From Sediminicola arcticus (lineage in GTDB: Bacteria > Bacteroidota > Bacteroidia > Flavobacteriales > Flavobacteriaceae): DNA of 64,000 bases. The notes under the pieces were generated by a model. The model ran no database searches. It worked only from the letters and a program-made list of their open reading frames with translations, and was not told the origin of the DNA. The stretch is taken from assembly GCF_040566695.1 (NCBI RefSeq), contig NZ_JBEXAE010000003.1, positions 372,001 to 436,000 on the forward strand, written 5' to 3'. The translations under genes were made by a program, and so were the position numbers. Every line of letters begins with the position of its first letter. The first letter of the stretch is position 1. This document shows, piece after piece, positions 17,023 to 24,470 of the stretch.

Positions 17023-18999
17023 CTAGTATTCAATTAACTCCTTGAGCGCAACGAAAAAGCGTTCTTTTGGAAGATAGTTTTGTTCCAATTTTTTAGCAAA
17101 TGGGATAGGGGTATCCAAACTTGCTACTCTCTTCACTGGTGCATCTAGATATTCAAAACAATTTTCCATCACCAAAGCCGATATGTCACTGGCCACTCCC
17201 CCAAAAAGACTGTCCTCTTGTAAGATGATAAGTTTCCCCGTTTTCTTTACAGAAGCGTAAATGGCTTCCAAATCCAACGGTTGTAAGGTTCTTAAATCTA
17301 ACAATTCGGCATTAATTTCTGGTTGACTATCCAAAATTTCCAAGGCCCAATGAACTCCAGCCCCATAAGTAACTACAGTAACATCACTTCCATTTCTTAA
17401 TATACTAGCCTTACCCATGGGTAAGGTGTAATAATCCTCTGGCACGTCTTGGTACATGCTTCTATATAAAGCCTTGTGTTCAAAGAAAAGTACGGGATTG
17501 GGGTCATTTATGGCGGTTGCAAGCAAACCCTTGGCATCATAAGGAAAAGCAGGGTAGACTACTTTTAATCCAGGTGTCTTGGTAAACCAAGCCTCATTGG
17601 TCTGCGAATGGAACGGTCCTGCTCCTACTCCTGCCCCACAGGGCATGCGAACCACCACATCTGCATGCTCCCCCCATCTGTAATGCGATTTTGCTAAATA
17701 ATTTACTATGGGGTTAAAACCAGAACTAACAAAATCTGCAAACTGCATTTCTACCATTACCTTCATTTTATTGATAGATAGCCCCATGGCCGCGGAAACA
17801 ATGGCGGATTCGCAAATTGGGGTATTTCTCACCCTCTCTTTACCAAAAACCTCTACAAATCCTTCAGTAATCTTAAATACCCCACCATAATCGGCTATAT
17901 CTTGGCCCATCAGCACCAAATTGTCGTGGCGCTCCATGGACTGTCGTAACCCTTGCGAAATAGCATCTATAAGTCGAATATTAGATACCTTTTCGTTTGG
18001 CTTAACTTCTTGATATTCAAACTTTTTGTATACATCACTTAACTCCATGGTAGGATCTAGTGTAATCTCCTCTTCATCATAAGCCTTCTGAAGATGTTCG
18101 TCGATTTCTAACTGGATCTTTTCTTTTATTTGGGCGATAGAACCATCATTTAAAACTCCTTCAGAAACCAAAAACTTTTCATAATTAGAAATCGGGTCTT
18201 TTTTAGCCCATTCGTCCATCAACTCCTGAGGAACATACTTGGTTCCACTAGCCTCCTCATGTCCCCTCATCCTAAAAGTCTTAAACTCCAAAAGCACTGG
18301 TCTAGGGTTGATTCGCATACTTTGACAAAGGGCATCCACTTGCTCATACACCTCTAATACATTGTTGCCATCAATAATGTGAGATTCCATGCCATAGCCT
18401 AAGCCCTTGTCCGCTAGGTTCTCACATTTATATTGCTCATTGGTAGGCGTAGAAAGACCATATCCATTGTTTTCTATACAAAATAACACAGGAAGGTTCC
18501 ACACCGAGGCTATATTGAGCGCTTCGTGAAAATCCCCTTCACTGGTAGCCCCTTCCCCTGTAAAAACAGCAGTTACTAATTTTTCTTTTTTTAAGGTATT
18601 GGCCATGGCTATCCCGTCTGCAACACCCAATTGAGGGCCCAAATGGGAAATCATTCCTACGATCTTGAATTCTTGGGTGCCAAAATGAAAACTGCGATCT
18701 CTCCCTTTAGTAAAACCACTACTCTTACCCTGCCATTGGGTGAACAAACGATATAAAGGAATATTTCGGGAAGTAAATACCCCAAGATTACGGTGCATTG
18801 GCAAAATATACTCTTCTTCCTTTAATGCAGATGTTACCCCTACTGAAATTGCTTCTTGTCCGATGCCGCTAAACCATTTAGAAACCTTTCCCTGTCTTAA
18901 GAGGATCAGCATTTTTTCCTCGATCATCCGAGGTTTCATCATCCTTTCGTAAAGTTTTAATTGGGTGTTCTTGCTTATGTTATTAGGTAGATATTTCAT
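17023..18999 (-). CDS. 2-oxoacid dehydrogenase E1, fused alpha and beta subunits (branched-chain type)
   Basis: 658 aa. The alpha half (1-330) carries the thiamine-diphosphate motif from GEG at 148-150 to NN at 177-178. The beta half (about 340-658) includes the transketolase-like pyrimidine domain (LIDAISQGLRQSM, CESAIVSAAMGLS) and C-terminal domain (LLDLRTLQPLD). It decarboxylates a 2-oxoacid and passes the acyl group to E2 lipoate. Flavobacteria typically encode such an alpha/beta fusion as branched-chain or generic oxoacid E1. No E2/E3 genes are adjacent. A second, longer fusion lies at 54175-56586. Substrate cannot be fixed from sequence. Confidence 0.85.
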   Translation of the reverse strand: MKYLPNNISKNTQLKLYERMMKPRMIEEKMLILLRQGKVSKWFSGIGQEAISVGVTSALKEEEYILPMHRNLGVFTSRNIPLYRLFTQWQGKSSGFTKGRDRSFHFGTQEFKIVGMISHLGPQLGVADGIAMANTLKKEKLVTAVFTGEGATSEGDFHEALNIASVWNLPVLFCIENNGYGLSTPTNEQYKCENLADKGLGYGMESHIIDGNNVLEVYEQVDALCQSMRINPRPVLLEFKTFRMRGHEEASGTKYVPQELMDEWAKKDPISNYEKFLVSEGVLNDGSIAQIKEKIQLEIDEHLQKAYDEEEITLDPTMELSDVYKKFEYQEVKPNEKVSNIRLIDAISQGLRQSMERHDNLVLMGQDIADYGGVFKITEGFVEVFGKERVRNTPICESAIVSAAMGLSINKMKVMVEMQFADFVSSGFNPIVNYLAKSHYRWGEHADVVVRMPCGAGVGAGPFHSQTNEAWFTKTPGLKVVYPAFPYDAKGLLATAINDPNPVLFFEHKALYRSMYQDVPEDYYTLPMGKASILRNGSDVTVVTYGAGVHWALEILDSQPEINAELLDLRTLQPLDLEAIYASVKKTGKLIILQEDSLFGGVASDISALVMENCFEYLDAPVKRVASLDTPIPFAKKLEQNYLPKERFFVALKELIEY

Positions 19000-19072
19000 A
19001 ATTATATAACGTTACCGGCTAATATTGGGTTAAATGTAACGAAAGGATGGAACAAAATTGAATGTTTTCTTA

Positions 19073-19103
19073 TTCTATAACCTTAATTAATTTACTAAAT
19101 TTG
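19073..19103 (+). promoter_or_regulatory. Probable promoter of the 2OG-Fe(II) oxygenase gene
   Basis: TAAATTTG at 19096-19103 matches TAnnTTTG; 20 nt before it is TTC (19073-19075) in place of TTG. Start codon at 19127. Confidence 0.45.
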
Positions 19104-19126
19104 ATATGCTAATTTAATTTTTGATC

Positions 19127-20077
19127 ATGAGCGAAATTCCCAGTGTAAATCTTCAAGATTTTTTATCTGAAGATAAGAGTAGAAATAAAAAATTTATTAA
19201 AGAGATAGGAAGCGCTTTTGAAGATATCGGTTTCGTTGCTTTGAGTGGTCACTTTTTGTCCGATGAGCTCGTAAAAGATCTTTATAGTGAAGTTCGCAAC
19301 TATTTCAATTTACCCCAAGAGGTAAAAGACTCTTATGAAATTATAGGAATTGGTGGACAAAGGGGGTATACCTCCTTTGGAAAGGAGCATGCCAAAGGTA
19401 AAAAAGAAGGGGATTTAAAGGAGTTCTGGCATTTTGGTCAATATGTGGAGGACAATCCAAAATTGGAAGCGGAATATCCAGATAATGTAATCGTAAAAGA
19501 ACTGCCTAATTTTAATGTGATTGGACAGGAGACCTTTAGGATGCTAGAAAAAACGGCAAAATATGTCCTAAGGGCCTTAGCCTTGCATCTAGGGTTGGAA
19601 GAAACCTATTTTGATGATTATATCAAAAACGGGAACTCTATTCTAAGACCTATCCACTACCCTCCTATAACTTCAGAGCCAAAGAATGCTATTAGGGCAG
19701 CGGCCCATGGAGACATTAATTTGATCACCCTTTTAATGGGAGCACAAGGAAAAGGACTTCAGGTGAAAAATCATCAAGGAGAATGGGTAGACGCCATAGC
19801 ACAGCCCAATGAACTTATGATTAATGTTGGAGACATGCTATCGAGACTAACCAACAATAAACTTAAATCTACTATCCACCAAGTGGTAAACCCGCCTAGA
19901 GAACTTTGGGGTACTTCTAGATATTCTATTCCTTACTTTATGCATCCCGTAAGTGATATGCCACTCAACTGTTTGGATAATTGCGTGGGTGCTGAGAACC
20001 CCAAACTATATGATGATATTACTGCTGGCGACTTTCTGCATGAAAGATTGATTGACCTAGGCTTGATTAAAAAATAG
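19127..20077 (+). CDS. Isopenicillin N synthase-like 2OG-Fe(II) oxygenase
   Basis: 316 aa from ATG 19127; the TTG two codons earlier is less likely. N-terminal DIOX_N-type segment (IPSVNLQDFL), then the jelly-roll core with the iron triad H194-x-D196 (AAHGDINLITLL) and H251 (STIHQVVNPP), and R265 of RYS for 2-oxoglutarate. It is a non-haem iron oxygenase. The isopenicillin N synthase name describes the fold family only, and no beta-lactam genes are nearby. A terminator separates it from the SUI1 gene downstream. Substrate unknown. Confidence 0.85.
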   Translation: MSEIPSVNLQDFLSEDKSRNKKFIKEIGSAFEDIGFVALSGHFLSDELVKDLYSEVRNYFNLPQEVKDSYEIIGIGGQRGYTSFGKEHAKGKKEGDLKEFWHFGQYVEDNPKLEAEYPDNVIVKELPNFNVIGQETFRMLEKTAKYVLRALALHLGLEETYFDDYIKNGNSILRPIHYPPITSEPKNAIRAAAHGDINLITLLMGAQGKGLQVKNHQGEWVDAIAQPNELMINVGDMLSRLTNNKLKSTIHQVVNPPRELWGTSRYSIPYFMHPVSDMPLNCLDNCVGAENPKLYDDITAGDFLHERLIDLGLIKK

Positions 20078-20084
20078 AAAACTC

Positions 20085-20111
20085 AAAACCTCCCTATTCA
20101 AGGGAGGTTTT
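20085..20111 (+). terminator. Rho-independent terminator
   Basis: AAAACCTCCCT, 5-nt loop, AGGGAGGTTTT: 11-bp perfect stem immediately after the oxygenase stop. Confidence 0.85.
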
Positions 20112-20135
20112 AAAGCGTACATAATACTACCAAAG

Positions 20136-20465
20136 ATGGACTTAAAAGACCAACTAAAGAATTTATTTCCAGATCATGCCCCCTCTTCAGAAGAAGAAAC
20201 AACTACCAATGAGGATGGAATTTGGGTGCAGGAGGCGCCAATGATTTGTAAGTATGAAAAACGAAAAGGAAAGCCTATCACTATCATTGAGGGATACACT
20301 GGGGCTGACGAAGATTTTAAAATATTGGCTAAGGAATTAAAAACAAGGTTAAGTGTAGGCGGTAGTTTTAAAAATGATTCCATCATTATCCAAGGTGATT
20401 ATCGCGATAAAATCATGATTATCTTAAAGGAAAAAGGGTTCAAAGTGAAACGTGTTGGAGGTTAA
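20136..20465 (+). CDS. yciH: SUI1/eIF1-like translation initiation factor (YciH family)
   Basis: 109 aa. An acidic N-terminal linker is followed by the SUI1 domain: ITIIEGYTGADEDFK, then the hallmark SVGGSFKNDSIIIQGDYRDK and GFKVKRVGG. Bacterial YciH-type proteins bind the small subunit and influence initiation fidelity or stress translation. The start lies 24 nt after the terminator stem, so it needs its own promoter, which I could not identify. Not obviously linked to its neighbours. Confidence 0.85.
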   Translation: MDLKDQLKNLFPDHAPSSEEETTTNEDGIWVQEAPMICKYEKRKGKPITIIEGYTGADEDFKILAKELKTRLSVGGSFKNDSIIIQGDYRDKIMIILKEKGFKVKRVGG

Positions 20466-20555
20466 ATTCTGTTAATTAGCTTTTAGGTTTTTATTTTAAA
20501 TGCTACCTTTAATAGATTACCGTATGAACAAGTAAAACCTAAAAAAAAACTTCCA

Positions 20556-21488
20556 ATGACTTCTCAATTGCACATAACAAATGGCGATTTGCTTACGAAA
20601 AGGTTAAATTCGGTCAATTTAAAGGGTGAAATGATCACTTGGAGGGAGATGTTATGTGAAGGGCAAACCTTAACAGCTGTAGGTAGCGAATCTTTTTGGA
20701 AAGCTCGGTTTGAATTCTTGAACAAGACGTACAAAGTATCAAAGTCTAGATTTATAGAGCAAACGCTAAAGGAATATAGGTCCCTTTGTAATCACAAACA
20801 ACAAGACCAAATTATTTTGTGGTTTGATTATGACCTATTTTGCCAAATAAATATGTTAGCGGTCATCAGTTGGTTGAAAACCTACAGAAGACATGCAGAA
20901 ATTTCTTTAGTCTCCTCTGGTAATATTAAAGAAGGTGAATTGCCTAAAAGTCTCTCCGATTTAGATAACAAAGAACTTCTGAGTATTTATAGTTCACGAA
21001 AAATACTTTCACAGGACGATATAGAATACGCGGATTATATTTGGCAATTGTATTGTAGCAATAATCCAATTCGCTTAGAAAACATAAAAGATTATAAAAA
21101 CTATCAATTCGATAATCTATCCAGCGCCATCGCCGCTCATCTAAAGCGCTTTCCGAGTATACGGAATGGACTCAATGAAGTGGAAAATCAAGTGTTGAAA
21201 GTGGCTTTGGAACAACATCCTGATTCAAAAAAAGAATTGTTGTCTCTTATTTTAAAAAACCAAAGTGTTTATGGGTTTGGCGATACTCAATACGAAAGGA
21301 TTATCACAAAATTAAAACCTTTATTTTCAACGGTTTCTCCTGTTAAACTCTCTACTAGCGGATTGGGTATCATGAAAGGAAAAACAAGTTATTATTCCAC
21401 AATTCAAGAAAATGATGAATACCTCGGTGGCGCCTTAAAATATAGCTTCTTATATAATTCTTCTACAGACAGAATTCTAAAATTATAG
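20556..21488 (+). CDS. DUF1835 domain-containing protein
   Basis: 310 aa. It opens with the DUF1835 signature HITNGDLL and GEMITWREMLCEG, followed by IILWFDYDLFCQINML. The C-terminal half (about 200-290) resembles the partner DUF3658-type helical region, with repeated hydrophobic helices. Function is unknown. No signal peptide. It ends one base before the nucleoside phosphorylase starts, so the two are surely co-transcribed, which hints at a role in nucleotide or cofactor metabolism (inference only). Confidence 0.75.
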   Translation: MTSQLHITNGDLLTKRLNSVNLKGEMITWREMLCEGQTLTAVGSESFWKARFEFLNKTYKVSKSRFIEQTLKEYRSLCNHKQQDQIILWFDYDLFCQINMLAVISWLKTYRRHAEISLVSSGNIKEGELPKSLSDLDNKELLSIYSSRKILSQDDIEYADYIWQLYCSNNPIRLENIKDYKNYQFDNLSSAIAAHLKRFPSIRNGLNEVENQVLKVALEQHPDSKKELLSLILKNQSVYGFGDTQYERIITKLKPLFSTVSPVKLSTSGLGIMKGKTSYYSTIQENDEYLGGALKYSFLYNSSTDRILKL

Positions 21489-21489
21489 C

Positions 21490-22359
21490 ATGCAACTTAG
21501 TCCATCTGAATTTATCTTAAATACTGACAATAGCATTTATCACCTTAACTTATTACCAGAAGATATTGCCCAAACCGTCATTACCGTTGGTGATCCCGAT
21601 CGGGTTCCTGAGGTGTCTAAATATTTTGACCATATCGAAATCAAAAAAGGTAAGCGGGAATTTCATACCCATACTGGTACCCTAAATGGAAAACGGATTA
21701 CCGTCCTATCTACAGGGATTGGCACAGATAACATAGATATTGTCCTAAATGAATTGGATGCACTGGTAAATATCGATTTTTCTACCAGAAAAATAAAATC
21801 AAAGCTGACCACGTTGGACATAATTAGAATTGGCACCTCAGGGGCCATCCATGCCGATATTCCTATTGATTCTTTTTTAATGAGCGAATATGCTATTGGC
21901 TTCGATAGCTTATTGCAGTTTTACAATAGTCTCCATGTGCAGCACCCGGAGATACAAGAGGCTTTTATGGCACATACTGGTTGGTATAACCATAAATCTA
22001 CCCCCTATGTAGTTTCCTATGATAAAACTCTAGGTTCTAAGCTGATGTCTAATAACATACTTTTAGGTTTTACAGCGACCAATGTAGGTTTTTATGGCCC
22101 ACAGGGTAGGAAGCTGCGATTAGAAACTCAGGACAATGATTTAAATGGTAAACTGGCAGCATTTAGATATAACGACCTTAAAATAACCAATTTGGAAATG
22201 GAAACCTCCGGAATTTATGGATTGGCAAAACTTTTGGGGCATCGTGCAGTTTCCATGAATTGTATTTTGGCAAATAGAAGCACAGGACAATTTTCCAAGG
22301 ACCCTAAAGCATCTACAGAAAAGCTAATACAGCATACCCTAGAAAAGATTACGAAATAG
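21490..22359 (+). CDS. Nucleoside phosphorylase (PNP/UDP family)
   Basis: 289 aa. Phosphate-binding TVGDPDRVPEV (about 32-42), STGIGTDNIDI, IRIGTSGAI and the nucleoside-binding NLEMETSGIYGLA, all signatures of PNP_UDP_1 enzymes, nearest to uridine phosphorylase type. It splits nucleosides with phosphate. Middle gene of a three-gene unit with 1-bp and 0-bp spacings. The specific base is not predictable. A pairing with a cytosolic substrate-binding-like protein is unusual. Confidence 0.85.
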   Translation: MQLSPSEFILNTDNSIYHLNLLPEDIAQTVITVGDPDRVPEVSKYFDHIEIKKGKREFHTHTGTLNGKRITVLSTGIGTDNIDIVLNELDALVNIDFSTRKIKSKLTTLDIIRIGTSGAIHADIPIDSFLMSEYAIGFDSLLQFYNSLHVQHPEIQEAFMAHTGWYNHKSTPYVVSYDKTLGSKLMSNNILLGFTATNVGFYGPQGRKLRLETQDNDLNGKLAAFRYNDLKITNLEMETSGIYGLAKLLGHRAVSMNCILANRSTGQFSKDPKASTEKLIQHTLEKITK

Positions 22360-23214
22360 ATGAAGCAAGTTAAAATCATTGGTGTTCCCGAACATTTTAA
22401 TTTTCCATGGCAAATGGCCATAGAAGAGGGTGCTTTTGAGGAAAGAGGAATAGACCTTCAATGGTCCAATATCCCAGAGGGGACTGGTAAAATGTGCCAA
22501 ATGCTGCAGGATGGTGAAACAGATCTTGCTATTATTCTTACAGAAGGTATTGTAAAGAGTATTGTAGAAGGTAATCCCGTAAAAATTATACAAATATATA
22601 TAGAATCACCCTTGCTTTGGGGTATTCACGTTGGAGCAAAAAGCAAGTACACAAAAATTGAAGATTTGGAAAATACCAAGGTGGCCATTAGCAGATATGG
22701 CAGCGGTAGTCATCTAATGGCCTATGTAAACGCCAAAAATAACCAATGGAATACCAAAACTTTAGATTTTGAAGTCATTAACAACCTAGAAGGAGCGGTA
22801 ACCTCCTTGACCGATGGAACTGCAGATTATTTCATGTGGGAACACTTTACCACGAAACCCTTGGTCGACAATGAAACCTTTAGAAGATTGGGCGATTGCC
22901 CAACCCCTTGGCCTTGTTTTGTGATTGCAGCAACAGACCATTTTATAACTACACAAAAAAGTACTTTGGGACATATCCTAGAGGTAATAAACCTGTATAC
23001 AGAAGAATTCAAAAACATACCTAGTATAGATAGGAATCTATCTAATTCGTATGAGCAACAATTAGAGGACATAAAAGAGTGGCTAGCCATTACAGAATGG
23101 AGTCAGTCTCAATTGGATGATAAAACCCTATCAGGAGTGCAAGCGCAATTAATGGCATTAGGGTTAATTAAAAATCAAGTGCCAAAAGAGGTTATTCTGC
23201 ACTTAGCAAAATAG
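22360..23214 (+). CDS. Cytosolic substrate-binding-protein-fold protein (NMT1/THI5-like)
   Basis: 284 aa, type II periplasmic-binding-protein fold: KIIGVPEHFNFPWQMAIEEG, then GTGKMCQMLQDGETDLAIIL, AISRYGSGSHLMAYV and DYFMWEHFTTKPLVD. There is no signal peptide or lipobox, and no ABC permease/ATPase nearby, so it is probably not a transport receptor. Soluble members resemble eukaryotic Ca3427/THI5-like proteins. It starts at the base after the phosphorylase stop. A cytosolic ligand-binding or enzymatic role tied to nucleosides or pyrimidine precursors is an inference from the operon. Confidence 0.7.
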   Translation: MKQVKIIGVPEHFNFPWQMAIEEGAFEERGIDLQWSNIPEGTGKMCQMLQDGETDLAIILTEGIVKSIVEGNPVKIIQIYIESPLLWGIHVGAKSKYTKIEDLENTKVAISRYGSGSHLMAYVNAKNNQWNTKTLDFEVINNLEGAVTSLTDGTADYFMWEHFTTKPLVDNETFRRLGDCPTPWPCFVIAATDHFITTQKSTLGHILEVINLYTEEFKNIPSIDRNLSNSYEQQLEDIKEWLAITEWSQSQLDDKTLSGVQAQLMALGLIKNQVPKEVILHLAK

Positions 23215-23230
23215 CCTTTCAACCAACATA

Positions 23231-23668
23231 CTAGTTTTGTTTTTCCATGAAGTGCTTCTCTACTATTTCTAATAGTTTTTCATCTGAGAGTGGCTTTTGT
23301 ACAAATTCCTTGATCATAGGATTGTCACTGGCCTTTATGATATCGCGTTCATCCTCACTCATAGTTGTCACTACGATAGTGATATTATTTTTGATTTCTT
23401 TGGAATAGCGATGCGTATATGCGTCCAAGAATTCCCATCCGTCCATAACAGGCATTTTTATATCCAATATCAACAAGCATGGGACGAAGGATTGTTGTCC
23501 ATTCAGACTAATACTCATCTCATCCAATAGATCTAGTGCGTCCTTTCCATCAGAGGCAGAATAAACATCTACCTCTAACGGCAAGTTGCGTATAAAAACT
23601 TTATTAATGAAAGTCGCAGCAGGATCATCATCAACAAGTAAAACTGATTTAATTGAAAATTGAGTCAC
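23231..23668 (-). CDS. Single-domain response regulator (CheY-like)
   Basis: 145 aa receiver only: acidic pocket D13-D15 (LVDDDPAA), phospho-acceptor D69 in LLILDIKMPVMDG, T/S switch near 101 and K125 in VQKPLS. There is no output domain, so it acts by protein contact within a phosphorelay. No histidine kinase is adjacent. The last codons are convergent, 16 bp from the substrate-binding-protein gene. Single-domain regulators of this layout (DDD, MDGWEF) are very common in Bacteroidota. Confidence 0.9.
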   Translation of the reverse strand: MTQFSIKSVLLVDDDPAATFINKVFIRNLPLEVDVYSASDGKDALDLLDEMSISLNGQQSFVPCLLILDIKMPVMDGWEFLDAYTHRYSKEIKNNITIVVTTMSEDERDIIKASDNPMIKEFVQKPLSDEKLLEIVEKHFMEKQN

Positions 23669-23747
23669 GAAAATCTTGTAAGAAGATACTCTCTAAGATA
23701 ACTAATTACCGAAGAATGGAAAAGTATTTTTTTGAATATTCGATAAA

Positions 23748-24413
23748 TCACCATGCAATACGCTCTTTTTTTGTGCTAACAAGAAGTTCATTACACTTAC
23801 TAAAATGCGAGTTGCCAAACCAATATCCCCTATTTGCGCTCAATGGCGATGGATGGCCCGACACAAGCACAGTGTGCTTTGTGCTGTCTATTAGTTTTAT
23901 CTTTTTTTTGGCAAACCCGCCCCAAAGTAAAAAAACGAGACCTTCCCGTTCTTCAGATATTTTTTGAATAACTCTATCCGTAAAGGTTTCCCACCCTTTT
24001 TTTTGATGGCTTCCAGCGTGATTAGCACGAACTGTTAATGTGGCATTTAACAGAAGTACACCTTGTTTTGCCCAGGTGTCTAGGTTGCCGCTGATTGGGT
24101 AAGGCTTCCCTAAATCCGATTCCATTTCTTTGAATATATTCGATAATGAGGGTGGGTGGCTTGTACCTTCTGGAACTGAAAAACATAATCCATGGGCCTG
24201 ATTTGGTCCATGATAAGGGTCCTGTCCTATGATGACCACTTTGGTTTCTTGAAAGGGGCAAAGATCAAAAGCAGCAAAAATATCTTGACTCTTGGGATAA
24301 CATATGAAGCTTTCATATTCTTGACCTATAAATAAAAGTAAATCAGAAAAATAGGACTTGTTAAACTCTTCGTAAAGCTGTTCTCTCCAACTAGGATGTA
24401 TATTGATGTTCAT
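23748..24413 (-). CDS. ung: Uracil-DNA glycosylase
   Basis: 221 aa family-1 UDG. Water-activating motif GQDPYHG at 63-69 (D65), FLLWGGFAKKK and the HPSPLS DNA-intercalation loop (LVSGHPSPLSANRG). It removes uracil from DNA at the start of base-excision repair. The promoter is very good: on the minus strand TTG (24470-24468), N20, TAAATTTG (24447-24440), interlocked with the promoter of the divergent mutS2. All catalytic motifs are intact. Confidence 0.95.
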   Translation of the reverse strand: MNINIHPSWREQLYEEFNKSYFSDLLLFIGQEYESFICYPKSQDIFAAFDLCPFQETKVVIIGQDPYHGPNQAHGLCFSVPEGTSHPPSLSNIFKEMESDLGKPYPISGNLDTWAKQGVLLLNATLTVRANHAGSHQKKGWETFTDRVIQKISEEREGLVFLLWGGFAKKKIKLIDSTKHTVLVSGHPSPLSANRGYWFGNSHFSKCNELLVSTKKERIAW

Positions 24414-24470
24414 ATAAAAAAGGCCTACTTTTGTAGAGCCAAATTTAGGGCTTTACATTGCTATGGACAA
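24403..24470. promoter_or_regulatory. Interlocked divergent promoters of ung and mutS2
   Basis: Plus strand: TTG 24403-24405, N20, TACTTTTG 24426-24433 (mutS2, ATG 24463). Minus strand: TTG 24470-24468, N20, TAAATTTG 24447-24440 (ung, ATG 24413). The two -7 boxes are 6 bp apart and each -33 lies inside the other gene's first codons, so polymerase probably cannot occupy both at once. Confidence 0.7.
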
